Source: Bradyrhizobium guangdongense
GTDB taxonomy: Bacteria; Pseudomonadota; Alphaproteobacteria; Rhizobiales; Xanthobacteraceae
NCBI RefSeq assembly: GCF_004114975.1
Contig: NZ_CP030051.1
Span: 1,984,001-2,048,000, forward strand
Reading direction: 5' to 3'
Length of the DNA: 64,000 nucleotides
A program made the translations under genes and the position numbers. Position 1 is the first letter of the stretch. The number at the start of each line of letters is the position of its first letter. Under the pieces are notes generated by a model. It worked only from the letters and a program-made list of their open reading frames with translations. It did not search any database and was not told where the DNA came from. Positions 42,982 to 52,359 of the stretch are shown here, piece by piece.

Positions 42982-43944
42982 TCAGGCGAGCTTGCGCGGC
43001 AACTCACCGCCGTTGGTCCAGGCATCGATCGCCTCGACCATCTGGGCGTAATGCATGCGCAGCCCGTCTTCGGTCGCGTAGCCGAGGTGTGGCGTCAGCA
43101 CGAGATTGTCGAGCTTGCGGAAGGGATGATCCACCGGCAGCGGTTCGACTGAGAACACGTCAAGGCCGGCCCCGGCGATCTTCTTCTGTTGCAAGGCCTC
43201 GAGCAGCGCCTGCTCGTCGACGATCGGCCCGCGCGCGGTGTTGACGAGGAAGGCCGTCGGCTTCATCCGCGCGAGATCCGCACGGCTGACCAGGCCCCGC
43301 GAACGCTCACTCAGCACCACATGGATGGTGATGATGTCGGCCTTGGCGAACAGCTCCTCCTTGGTGGCGTAGCCGACGCCCGCGCCCGCACACTTCTCCG
43401 GTGTCAGGTTCGGGCTCCAGGCGATCACGTTCATGCCGAAGGCCTTCGCAATGCCGGCCATCTTGGTGCCGAGCTTGCCGAGGCCGACGATGCCGAGCGT
43501 CATGCCCTCGATCTCGACGCCGGCAAAGGTCTGCCAGGGCTCGCCGGCATGCATGCGCGCGTTCTCGCGGCCGATGCCGCGGGTCAGTTCGAGGATCAGG
43601 CCCATGGTCAGCGGCGCGGTGGGGTCGCGCGAGTATTGCGTGCCGCCGATCGCGACGCCCTTTGCCTTGGCGGCCTCCATGTCGATCGCGGCATTGCGCA
43701 TGCCTGACGTGAGCAGCAGCTTCAGGTTCGGCAGCTTGTCGAACAGGCCTTTGGGGAACGCGGTGCGCTCACGCATCGCGCAGATGATCTCGAAATCCGC
43801 CAGCGCGCCGGCCGTAGCCTGCTCGGAGGCGAAGGAGTGGGTGAACACGGTGATGTCGACGCGGTCGGACAGCTTCGACCACTGGGCGACGTCGAGGGCG
43901 AGGTTGAAATAGTCGTCGAGAATTGCACAGCGCAGCCGGCTCAT
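42982..43944 (-). CDS. D-2-hydroxyacid dehydrogenase family protein
   Basis: A 320-residue NAD-dependent oxidoreductase. The cofactor motif is LGIVGLGKLGTKMAGIAKAFG, with the catalytic Arg in NTARGPIVDEQAL, Glu in DVFSVEPLP and His in LTPHLGY. It belongs to the phosphoglycerate/glycerate dehydrogenase branch and is distinct from the GhrA-like enzyme at 26085. The substrate is unknown and no pathway genes are adjacent. Confidence 0.9.
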   Translation of the reverse strand: MSRLRCAILDDYFNLALDVAQWSKLSDRVDITVFTHSFASEQATAGALADFEIICAMRERTAFPKGLFDKLPNLKLLLTSGMRNAAIDMEAAKAKGVAIGGTQYSRDPTAPLTMGLILELTRGIGRENARMHAGEPWQTFAGVEIEGMTLGIVGLGKLGTKMAGIAKAFGMNVIAWSPNLTPEKCAGAGVGYATKEELFAKADIITIHVVLSERSRGLVSRADLARMKPTAFLVNTARGPIVDEQALLEALQQKKIAGAGLDVFSVEPLPVDHPFRKLDNLVLTPHLGYATEDGLRMHYAQMVEAIDAWTNGGELPRKLA

Positions 43945-44068
43945 CAGCGTTCATCCATGGCGAGGGGTGAAGGCGCGTGCGGGCGCCACCGTCGGACCGG
44001 GGCCATGGTTGCGCGCATTGGGGGCTGCGCGCAAGCAGCTTGCGTCTTCAAAAATCCGCAGCCGGCGA

Positions 44069-44284
44069 CTAGCGGTCGCGGGGCTTGAGCCGGATCGGCG
44101 CATCCATGCCATGCTTGGCGCGCCAGGCGGGGCCGGGGCCGCGCATGTAGTGCAGTTCGGGCCGGTAGGGGCTGAAGGCGGTGGTGAAGAAGCGCTTCCA
44201 GAAGCCCTTGACCTCCGCGACGAACCCGGAGACGTGCCCGGCTTCTACCGGAACGTGATGAGAGGTGGTCTCGATCAGAGCCAT
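44069..44284 (-). CDS. Small hypothetical protein
   Basis: A 71-residue soluble protein that I do not recognise. The sequence (VAEVKGFWKRFFTTAFSPYRPELHYMRGPGPAWRAKHG) is rich in aromatic and basic residues and has no TM segment. An AGCGAGG element lies upstream of the ATG at 44284. Support rests on amino-acid composition typical of coding sequence and an otherwise empty gap between flanking genes. The 233 bases from here to the ettA start contain no other gene that I can support. Confidence 0.5.
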   Translation of the reverse strand: MALIETTSHHVPVEAGHVSGFVAEVKGFWKRFFTTAFSPYRPELHYMRGPGPAWRAKHGMDAPIRLKPRDR

Positions 44285-44517
44285 GATGCGGCCTCGCTGT
44301 GCTCCCGGTCATTCTGAGCGGGTGGCGCTGTTTCCGCGCGAAACCGAGCTTTGGCTTGATTTATTAAAAGATGGTTTCAATTGTCCGGATCGGCGGCCGG
44401 ATGGTGTCCGTTCCGTATTCATCCGTGGTGAACGGACGGAAAACGTTGCCCTTTCAGGGCGGGATCGCTACATCGGCGGCAAGCAAATTTCCTCAAATCG
44501 AAGGTTTCACGGGACCG

Positions 44518-46167
<1,650 letters not shown>

Positions 46168-46174
46168 TTGCGGC

Positions 46175-47401
46175 ATGATGCGGCGGACGCTCATCGCTGC
46201 GGTGATCGTGGTCACCTGCGGCTGGTCGTCCGCGCACGCCGCCGATGCTGCGTTCACCCAGTTCATTGCTTCGCTCTGGCCGGAAGCGCAGGCCGCGGGT
46301 GTATCGCGCGCGGCCTTCGAAGAGCAAACGCGCGGGCTCGACCCGGATTACAAGCTGCCTGACCTGATCCTGCCGGGACGGCCCGCGACCGGCGCGCCGT
46401 CGCAGGCCGAGTTCGTGCAGGTGCCGGCCGACTACATCAAGGAAGCTTCGATCGCGCGGCTCGCGGGTGAGGGGCAACGGCTGCTGCAGAAATACAGCGC
46501 CGCGCTGGCGAAAATCGAGAAGAGCTCCGGCGTGCCTGCCACCGTGATGCTCGCGATCTGGGGGCGCGAGACCGATTACGGCCGCTATAAACTGCCTTAC
46601 GATCTCGTCCGGGTGCTCGCGACGCAGGCCTATGTCGGCCGGCGCAAGGATACCTATCGCAATGAATTCATCCTCGCGCTGAAGATTCTCAGCGAGGGTG
46701 TGGTCACGCGCAAGGACTTGACCTCATCCTGGGCCGGCGCCACCGGGCTCACGCAGTTCCTGCCGTCCGAATATTACAAGCACGGCGTCGATTTCGACGG
46801 CGATGGTCGCATCGACATCTGGCACTCGGTGCCGGATGCGCTGGCGTCCGCGGCGCAGCAGCTCGTCAACAAGGGCTGGCAGAGCGGGGTGCGCTGGGCC
46901 TACGAGGTACAGGCGCCGGCGAAGGTCGATTGCACGATGGGCGTGCCGGAGGTGACGAAGCCGATCGGCCAGTGGTTGCGCGATGGCTTCGTGCCGGTGC
47001 GCGGGCAAAAGCTCAGTGCCGCGGAGCAGGCGGAGCCGGCCTCGTTGCTTCAGCCGGAAGGCATCTATGGTCCGTCGTTCCTGGCGACGAAGAACTACTT
47101 CGTCATCAAGGAATACAATTTCTCCGACCTCTACGTGCTGTTCGTCGGCCATCTCAGCGATCGCATGACGAGCCCGCTGCCCTTTGCGACGCCCTGGTCG
47201 GCATCGAAGCAATTGCGCACTCGGGATGTTGAGGCGATGCAGCGCGGGCTCACGCGCGTCGGGCTCTACAAGGACAAGGTCGACGGCAAGGCCGGCATGC
47301 AGACCCGTGCGGCGCTCGGCGCCTATCAGAAGTCGGCAGGTCTCAAGGTCGATTGCTGGCCCAGCGAAGAGGTGCTGCGTTCGATCCAGGCTGCGCGATA
47401 G
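46175..47401 (+). CDS. Lytic murein transglycosylase (MltB family) with peptidoglycan-binding domain
   Basis: A 408-residue exported enzyme that cleaves peptidoglycan glycan strands to form 1,6-anhydro ends. The signal peptide (TLIAAVIVVTCGWSSAHAAD) lacks a lipobox. The SLT_2 catalytic domain spans about 28-325 with the catalytic Glu in AIWGRETDYGRYK and the motif WAGATGLTQFLPSEYYKHGVDFDGDGRIDIW. A PG_binding_1 domain ends the protein (DVEAMQRGLTRVGLYKDKVDGKAGMQTRAALGAYQ). It starts 7 bases after ettA and may share its transcript. A strong terminator hairpin follows. Confidence 0.93.
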   Translation: MMRRTLIAAVIVVTCGWSSAHAADAAFTQFIASLWPEAQAAGVSRAAFEEQTRGLDPDYKLPDLILPGRPATGAPSQAEFVQVPADYIKEASIARLAGEGQRLLQKYSAALAKIEKSSGVPATVMLAIWGRETDYGRYKLPYDLVRVLATQAYVGRRKDTYRNEFILALKILSEGVVTRKDLTSSWAGATGLTQFLPSEYYKHGVDFDGDGRIDIWHSVPDALASAAQQLVNKGWQSGVRWAYEVQAPAKVDCTMGVPEVTKPIGQWLRDGFVPVRGQKLSAAEQAEPASLLQPEGIYGPSFLATKNYFVIKEYNFSDLYVLFVGHLSDRMTSPLPFATPWSASKQLRTRDVEAMQRGLTRVGLYKDKVDGKAGMQTRAALGAYQKSAGLKVDCWPSEEVLRSIQAAR

Positions 47402-47419
47402 CGCGGGACCAAAAGAAAA

Positions 47420-47445
47420 GCCCGGTCGAGGGTGCTCGACCGGGC
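47420..47445. terminator. Strong bidirectional terminator hairpin
   Basis: GCCCGGTCGAG (47420-47430) pairs over eleven perfect base pairs with CTCGACCGGGC (47435-47445), with a GGTG loop. AAAAGAAAA lies on the left and CTTCG on the right. It serves the convergent transglycosylase and small exported protein genes. Confidence 0.8.
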
Positions 47446-47481
47446 TTCGATCGGGGCGCCCAAAAGCGCCGTGCGATCAGA

Positions 47482-47766
47482 TCAGTAGCAAACGCGAACC
47501 GGGCGGATGACCCAGCCATAGCCGTCCCAATAGCGCTGGCGCTGCCAGTAGCAGGGCGGGGGCGGCGGGCCGGGCTCGGCGACGTAAACCGGGCCGCCAT
47601 AGGCGGGACGGCTCGAGGCGATGGCGCCGCCAATGATCGCGCCGCCAAGCAGGCCGGCTGCGATGCCGGCACCGACGCCGTCGTGGGCCTGGGCGGACGG
47701 CGTGGCGGTCACCAGCGAACCGGCGATCGTCGCAACCGTGAGGGCGGCAACAATAGTCTTCTTCAT
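47482..47766 (-). CDS. Small exported glycine-zipper protein, paralogue 1
   Basis: A 94-residue protein with a signal peptide (KKTIVAALTVATIAGSLV, cleavage near AQAHD), a Gly/Ala-rich helix (VGAGIAAGLLGGAIIGGAIASS) that may insert in or lie on a membrane, a Pro-rich linker and a C-terminal module CYWQRQRYWDGYGWVIRPVRVC with two Cys that could form a disulfide. The same layout recurs at 47979. AGGAGA precedes the ATG. The function is unknown. Confidence 0.75.
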   Translation of the reverse strand: MKKTIVAALTVATIAGSLVTATPSAQAHDGVGAGIAAGLLGGAIIGGAIASSRPAYGGPVYVAEPGPPPPPCYWQRQRYWDGYGWVIRPVRVCY

Positions 47767-47978
47767 GCTCTTGGCTCTCCTGGGAGAAGGACGTCCCTTG
47801 TTAGGAGCGTCCGGGGTTCAAAGGTTCACGCAGACTTTGATGGAATTGGCCTTGTGGCTAGGAAGCGCGCAAATGGTCAATCCACGGTAAACGCACACGG
47901 AGCTGTGACGAGAAAAAGCGGTCTTTTTCGGGCCCTGAGATGAACGGCCCCTCCGTAGCGAACCGGCCCTCTACGGAC

Positions 47979-48302
47979 TCAGCCGCAGACCCGGACGCGG
48001 CGGATGCGCCAGGCATAGCCGTCCCAGAAGCGCTGTTTCTGCCAGACACAGCCACCGCCATAATAGTCGTCAGCGAGATAGCCGGGACCCGGCGCGTAGT
48101 AGCGGGGCGGGTAGTAGCCGGGTTCATAATAGCCCGGTCCAGGTCCGTAATAATACGGAGACGCCAGCGCACCGCCGACGATGGCGCCGCCGATGATCCC
48201 CGCGGCCACGCCGGCAGCGACACCGCGCTGTGCATGGGCCGGCGTTCCCGCCGTCAGGACCAGGGTTGCGGTGGCAGCGACTGCCATAAGCATCTTCTTC
48301 AT
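47979..48302 (-). CDS. Small exported glycine-zipper protein, paralogue 2
   Basis: A 107-residue protein sharing the plan of the preceding gene: signal peptide (cleavage near AHAQR), the Gly/Ala-rich segment VAAGVAAGIIGGAIVGGALAS, a Tyr/Pro/Gly-rich linker with YYxPG-like units, and a C-terminal CVWQKQRFWDGYAWRIRRVRVC module. The Tyr-rich linker is longer than in paralogue 1. The two genes lie in tandem 212 bases apart and probably arose by duplication. The function is unknown. Confidence 0.75.
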   Translation of the reverse strand: MKKMLMAVAATATLVLTAGTPAHAQRGVAAGVAAGIIGGAIVGGALASPYYYGPGPGYYEPGYYPPRYYAPGPGYLADDYYGGGCVWQKQRFWDGYAWRIRRVRVCG

Positions 48303-48437
48303 CGGAGCGACCTTTCACAGCGAACGCGGAACTCTTGCGGCCAAAGTTCCATATTTCGCTTGAACGATCAATGAACGGTTCGTGGGCCGGGTGCGACCAA
48401 ATGCTGGAAGGCACGGCTTTTTGCCCAGGAGACGACG

Positions 48438-48734
48438 ATGAACATCCTCACCGATGCCCTGATCGCCTTCGGGGCCGTCGGCGTGATCGGCTATGCCCTG
48501 ATGACCCATTTGCAGAGCCGAGCGCCGCGTCCGCGCGCCAGAGCAGGCGGCGACGGCGGAGGCGGTGACACTTATTCAGATACGCCGAACGACGGTTTCT
48601 CGCTGGGAAGCTGGTTTTCCAGCGACAGTTCCGGGAGCGCGACCGAGGGCAGCACCTGCTCGTCCAGCGATAGCAGCGGGGGCGGCGATTGCGGCGGAGG
48701 CGGCGACGGTGGAGGAGGCGGTGGCGGCGACTAG
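48438..48734 (+). CDS. Small membrane protein with Gly/Ser/Cys-rich tail
   Basis: A 98-residue protein. Residues 5-25 form one TM helix (DALIAFGAVGVIGYALMTHL), followed by a basic RAPRPRARAGG stretch and then a low-complexity tail of Gly, Ser, Asp and two Cys, ending in a run of Gly. GGAGACGACG precedes the ATG. I do not recognise a domain. Gly-rich tails of this type are often seen in small bacterial membrane proteins near metallopeptidases or TPM-domain proteins, but none is adjacent here. Confidence 0.7.
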   Translation: MNILTDALIAFGAVGVIGYALMTHLQSRAPRPRARAGGDGGGGDTYSDTPNDGFSLGSWFSSDSSGSATEGSTCSSSDSSGGGDCGGGGDGGGGGGGD

Positions 48735-48776
48735 GACCGATCAGGGTATCCCCTTGATCCAGCGCAACGCCCTGTT

Positions 48777-48791
48777 TTAGAGCCGTTCTAG
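48777..48791. promoter_or_regulatory. Irr-type iron control element upstream of bfd
   Basis: TTAGAG-CCG-TTCTAG: two six-base arms, imperfectly inverted around a three-base spacer, match the rhizobial ICE consensus TTAGAA-N3-TTCTAA in ten of twelve positions. It lies about 110 bases upstream of the bfd start. Confidence 0.65.
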
Positions 48792-48901
48792 GCTATGAAC
48801 GGGCCAGTTTGGAATAGCTTCAAATACCGGTTTTTCCTTTTGCATCGGGCCGGCCCGTTCAATATCGATGATGGCGCATCACCGAAGGGCCTACCACTTC
48901 C

Positions 48902-49174
48902 ATGATCGTTTGTTCCTGTAACGTGCTGAGCGATGACGACATCCGCGCCGCCGTCGCCGAGTCCGACGATGCCGTGCGTCATGCCAAGCAGGTCTATGGA
49001 TGTTTGGGCTGTAGCGCCGAATGCGGCCGTTGCGCGCGCACCATCAAGACCATCATCGACGAAGCGCTTGGCCCCTGTGCGCAGTCCTGCTGCGCCGGTT
49101 GCCCGCACAGCCACACGGTGGCTGCGAACGATGAGATCGCTGAACCCGTCCAGTTCGCCCTCGCGGCCTGCTGA
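48902..49174 (+). CDS. bfd: Bacterioferritin-associated ferredoxin
   Basis: A 90-residue [2Fe-2S] protein that reduces the ferric core of bacterioferritin so that iron can be released. The cluster ligands follow the C-x-C and C-x2-C pattern: C4 and C6 (IVCSCNV) and C41 and C44 (ECGRCARTIK). Unlike the 64-residue E. coli protein it has an extra C-x2-C at 34 and 37 and a Cys-rich C-terminal extension (CAQSCCAGCPHSH). It lies upstream of bfr on the same strand, and each gene has its own Irr box. Confidence 0.93.
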   Translation: MIVCSCNVLSDDDIRAAVAESDDAVRHAKQVYGCLGCSAECGRCARTIKTIIDEALGPCAQSCCAGCPHSHTVAANDEIAEPVQFALAAC

Positions 49175-49245
49175 ATTTCACGCCATTGGCTGAGCTTTTC
49201 CCCGGCTGCGTCCCCGTAGCCGGTTGCCCCCATATTTGACCTGAC

Positions 49246-49260
49246 TTAGAAACTTTCTAA
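49246..49260. promoter_or_regulatory. Irr-type iron control element upstream of bfr
   Basis: TTAGAA-ACT-TTCTAA is a perfect inverted repeat matching the ICE consensus bound by the iron regulator Irr in Bradyrhizobium and other rhizobia. Its right edge is 44 bases before the bfr start, a position suited to repression under iron limitation. Confidence 0.85.
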
Positions 49261-49303
49261 AATCGGACACGGCCCATTTGAACTGCAAGAGCTGGAGTGA
49301 ACC

Positions 49304-49792
49304 ATGCAGGGCGACGCAAAAGTCATCGACTATCTCAACAAGGCGCTGCGTCATGAGCTGACTGCGATCAACCAGTACTGGCTGCATTATCGCTTCCTCG
49401 ACAATTGGGGCCTCCTCGACATGGCCAAGGTCTGGCGCAAGGAGTCCATCGAGGAGATGGAGCACGCCGACAAGCTCACCGCACGCATCCTGTTTCTCGA
49501 CGGCTTCCCGAACATGCAGGTGCTCGATCCGCTGCGCATCGGCCAGAACGTCAAGGAGATCATCGAATGCGATCTCGCCGCTGAAATGAGCGCTCGGGCG
49601 CTCTACCAGGAAGCGGCGACCTATTGCCACGGCGCCAAGGATTACGTCACTCGCGACCTGTTCGAGAAGCTGATGAGCGACGAGGAGCACCACATCGACT
49701 TCCTCGAAACCCAGCTCGACCTGATCGGCCGGATCGGTCTTGAACTCTACACCCAGAAGCATGTCGGCGGGCTCGAGGGCGAGGGGCACTAA
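49304..49792 (+). CDS. bfr: Bacterioferritin
   Basis: A 162-residue haem-containing ferritin subunit that stores iron as a ferric mineral in a 24-mer. All ferroxidase ligands are at the canonical positions: E18, E51, H54, E94, E127 and H130. M52, the axial haem ligand, is present in IEEMEHAD. The helical body is complete and a short EGH-type tail follows. It has a perfect Irr box upstream and a strong terminator downstream, so it is a single-gene unit paired functionally with bfd. Confidence 0.97.
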   Translation: MQGDAKVIDYLNKALRHELTAINQYWLHYRFLDNWGLLDMAKVWRKESIEEMEHADKLTARILFLDGFPNMQVLDPLRIGQNVKEIIECDLAAEMSARALYQEAATYCHGAKDYVTRDLFEKLMSDEEHHIDFLETQLDLIGRIGLELYTQKHVGGLEGEGH

Positions 49793-49822
49793 GCTCAGCG
49801 CCAACATCAGCAGCACGCCTCG

Positions 49823-49858
49823 ATGTCGTCCCGGTTTTCCGGGACGACATTTTTATTT
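49823..49858 (+). terminator. Rho-independent terminator of bfr
   Basis: ATGTCGTCCCGG (49823-49834) pairs over twelve base pairs with CCGGGACGACAT (49839-49850), with a TTTT loop, followed by TTTTATTT. Confidence 0.9.
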
Positions 49859-49867
49859 GGGCGCGAG

Positions 49868-50470
49868 CTATAGCTGCGCCTTGTAGCGTTCTTCCACAAT
49901 CTCCTGGCTCTCCGGCTCGCCGAGGCTGGTCTGGTCGTGGATGACTTGGCTGATGCTCGGCATCACCGAGCGCTGCACTTTCTCTGGCGACCACAGCTTT
50001 GAGCGCATCAGCGCTTTGCCGCAGTGGAAATAGACTTCGCTGACGGCAACGTTCAGCACCGCGCGCGGAGGCTTGCCGAACTCCACCATCGAGGCGAGCA
50101 GATCCGGATCGGCCGAAAGCGTGCCGCGTCCGCCGACGCGCAGTGTCTCGTCGATCCCAGGCACGAAGAACAACAGGTGCACGAAGCCCGACCCCTCGAC
50201 GACGTTGCGAAAGCTGTCGATGCGGTTGTTGCCGGCACGGTCCGGCATCCGCAACTGATTAGGGCCGGTGACATGGACGAAGCCAACGCTGCCGCCGCGC
50301 GGTGAGGCGTCGACGCTGCCGTCGATGCCTGACGTCGCAAGCACGCAGAATGGCGACATCTCGATGAACTTCCTCGCATGCGCATCGATCGCGGGGCGCG
50401 CCTTCGCGATCACACGCGCCGTCGGCTTTGCATAAATGGTGGCGAGCTCTTCAGCGCAAAGGTCGGTCAA
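49868..50470 (-). CDS. Pyridoxamine-5'-phosphate-oxidase-family FMN-binding protein, TTG start
   Basis: A 200-residue protein of the split-barrel flavin family. Core segments are CVLATSGIDGSVDASPRGG, IDSFRNVVEGSGFVHLLFFVPG and ETLRVGGRGTLSADPDLL, resembling the DR2398/MSMEG group rather than true PdxH. It may bind FMN or F420 and reduce an unknown compound. No ATG fits; a TTG at 50470 has a GGAGG site seven bases before it and begins LTDLCAEELATIY, which is the expected N-terminal helix. The bfr terminator faces its 3' end. Confidence 0.82.
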   Translation of the reverse strand: MTDLCAEELATIYAKPTARVIAKARPAIDAHARKFIEMSPFCVLATSGIDGSVDASPRGGSVGFVHVTGPNQLRMPDRAGNNRIDSFRNVVEGSGFVHLLFFVPGIDETLRVGGRGTLSADPDLLASMVEFGKPPRAVLNVAVSEVYFHCGKALMRSKLWSPEKVQRSVMPSISQVIHDQTSLGEPESQEIVEERYKAQL

Positions 50471-50588
50471 CGGCGTACCTCCGTATTGGTTTGGGGCAAA
50501 GTACCCGATCGGCCGGTCTCCAGCATGGAAGCCATGCCAGACAGGTGCCGAAAGTAGCTGATGAGGATCGCAGCGCGATGAATCCGGC

Positions 50589-51650
50589 CTACATCGTGCG
50601 CTGCGGCGCGGTTTGCAGCAATTGGCGGACCTGCTCGCTGTAGAACTTCGCATTCCCGGTGGTGCCGTGGCCGCGCGTCTCGGTGCTTGCAGGGATGAGA
50701 TACAGTTTGCCGTTCTTGACCCGCTTCATTGCCGCGTCCGTGATGCCGGTTTCCGGCGGATTGCGCTCATCATCGGCGGAATTGATCAGCAGCAGCGTTG
50801 CCTCGATCTGCTCCAATTTGTCGCCGGCGTTGTAGTCGTGCGAGGACTCCCACTGGTAGACGTAGTCGTTGGCGTCCGCCGTGATCGGCGTCCCCAGCCG
50901 TTCGTCGACGATCTTGTCGGCCTTAGCCGCGGTCGGCGCCTGCTGCTGATAAGCGAGCGTGCCGCCGATGCTGGCGATGCCATAGGCCGTGATGGCGTAT
51001 TTCATCATGCGCGGCTGGCTGGTGTAATTGCCGCCATTGTAGTCGGGATCGTTGCGGATGGTGTCGAGCATGATCCGCCGCATCATCCAGTTGCGCGATG
51101 CCATCTCGGTCGGCTGTGAGGCCATCGGCACCAGCGCGTCCATGTCCTTGGGATATTTCTCGCCCCACAGCCAGGTCTGCATGCCGCCCATGGAGTTGCC
51201 GATCACGAGGCGCAGGTGCTTGATGCCGAGTCCTTCAGTCACGAGACGATGCTGAGCCTCGACCATGTCGTCGTAATCGTATTTGGGAAAGCTCGTCTTC
51301 ATCCCATCGGACGGCTTTGACGATTTGCCATGGCCGATCGCATCGGGAAGGATGATATAATATTTGGAAGCATCGAGCGGCTGTCCGGCACCGAACATCT
51401 CGCCCGCGAAGGCGGGCGTCAGCATGCTCGCACCCGAGCCGCCGGTGCCGTGCAGCACCAGCACCGGTTGTCCGCTTGGGTCACCGATGGTGGTGTAATG
51501 GAGCTTCAGGTCCGGCATGACCTCGCCGGTGTGGAATTTGAAATCTTTCGCGATCCAGTCGCCTTGCTTCGGCGCAGGGTAATCGGTTGCCAGCGCCGGA
51601 ATCGAGAACGACAGCAAGGCTGCGGCAAGCAGCGCGCTCGAGAACTTCAT
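50589..51650 (-). CDS. Exported alpha/beta hydrolase of the homoserine acetyltransferase (MetX)-like group
   Basis: A 353-residue protein with a signal peptide (LLAAALLSFSIPALAT). The fold resembles MetX: LKLHYTTIGDPSGQPVLVLHGTGGSG near the N-terminus, nucleophile elbow VIGNSMGGMQTWLWGEKYP, an Asp region in NSADDERNPPETG and the His in TRGHGT near the C-terminus. Export argues against a role in methionine synthesis and for hydrolysis of an ester or a lactone in the periplasm. GGGGAGGA precedes the ATG at 51650. Confidence 0.87.
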   Translation of the reverse strand: MKFSSALLAAALLSFSIPALATDYPAPKQGDWIAKDFKFHTGEVMPDLKLHYTTIGDPSGQPVLVLHGTGGSGASMLTPAFAGEMFGAGQPLDASKYYIILPDAIGHGKSSKPSDGMKTSFPKYDYDDMVEAQHRLVTEGLGIKHLRLVIGNSMGGMQTWLWGEKYPKDMDALVPMASQPTEMASRNWMMRRIMLDTIRNDPDYNGGNYTSQPRMMKYAITAYGIASIGGTLAYQQQAPTAAKADKIVDERLGTPITADANDYVYQWESSHDYNAGDKLEQIEATLLLINSADDERNPPETGITDAAMKRVKNGKLYLIPASTETRGHGTTGNAKFYSEQVRQLLQTAPQRTM

Positions 51651-51811
51651 GAGTTTCCTCCCCGCTGCGGCCGCTGGAATCCGGCCGCTTCGCACTCGAT
51701 ATTATCAGCCTCACTCGGATGATCGAGTGCCGATGTGCTGTCCGCAGCCAAAACTTTTCGCAATTGATGCGTCGCGCAAGGGGAATATCTGGAGGCGGCG
51801 AGGCTGGCGGC

Positions 51812-52219
51812 CTAATGCTCCCGGAGCAAACCAAGCGCATACCAGCCCCAGTAGACTCTGTGACGCTGGATCAGTCCATTGTCGATCTCCATGATCTCGA
51901 CCAGCTCCATCTGCTCGCCATCGGGAGCGACGCGTGGATATTCCCAGGTGACGATCCGGCCATCGGTGAAGAAGCCCTGCTTGAAGCGCTTTCGCTGCGG
52001 CGGATTGGTCTGGAACACGCGCGTAATGAAGACACGCAGATTGTCCCTGCCCTGGACGATCCCGGTGGGAGTGTTCATGAGATGCTGGACCAACGGGCTT
52101 TCGATGGATGCGTCATCGGCATAAAGTGCGAGCGACGCCTCGAGGTCCTTGTTGCCGAGGGCTTCATCCCAAAGTCTGCAGATGCGTTCTGCATCGCTCC
52201 GGTGGGCTTCGTAGACCAT
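51812..52219 (-). CDS. NTF2-like (SnoaL-type) protein
   Basis: A 135-residue single-domain protein with the cone-shaped NTF2 fold: ICRLWDEALGNKDLEASLALYADDASIESPLV at the start, GRDNLRVFITRVFQ in the middle and VEIMEIDNGLIQRHRVYWGWYAL at the end. Members act as small-molecule hydrolases, isomerases or binding proteins. The start at 52219 is preceded by GAGGAG. It is divergent from the ArsR-type regulator gene at 52360, which may control it. Confidence 0.85.
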   Translation of the reverse strand: MVYEAHRSDAERICRLWDEALGNKDLEASLALYADDASIESPLVQHLMNTPTGIVQGRDNLRVFITRVFQTNPPQRKRFKQGFFTDGRIVTWEYPRVAPDGEQMELVEIMEIDNGLIQRHRVYWGWYALGLLREH

Positions 52220-52359
52220 TGTTGTACTCCTCTGGATTTGGGACGGTATCTCGGGAGATCGCAAAGAACGCGGCCTTGAAGTTTCATTGAATTCTGAAAT
52301 GTCCGGCTCTGGAACGATGCGATGACGTGGCGGCAGGTCCACATGGGCGGGAGGTTTTG

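Noticed and set aside
44371..44517. 49-codon N-terminal extension of EttA
   Set aside because: EttA homologues start at MARQFIY; the extension has no conserved sequence. It is probably an untranslated leader.
49868..50653. Longer 261-codon version of the FMN-binding protein
   Set aside because: The extra N-terminal residues are Arg/Ser/Cys-rich shadow sequence that overlaps the upstream hydrolase gene.
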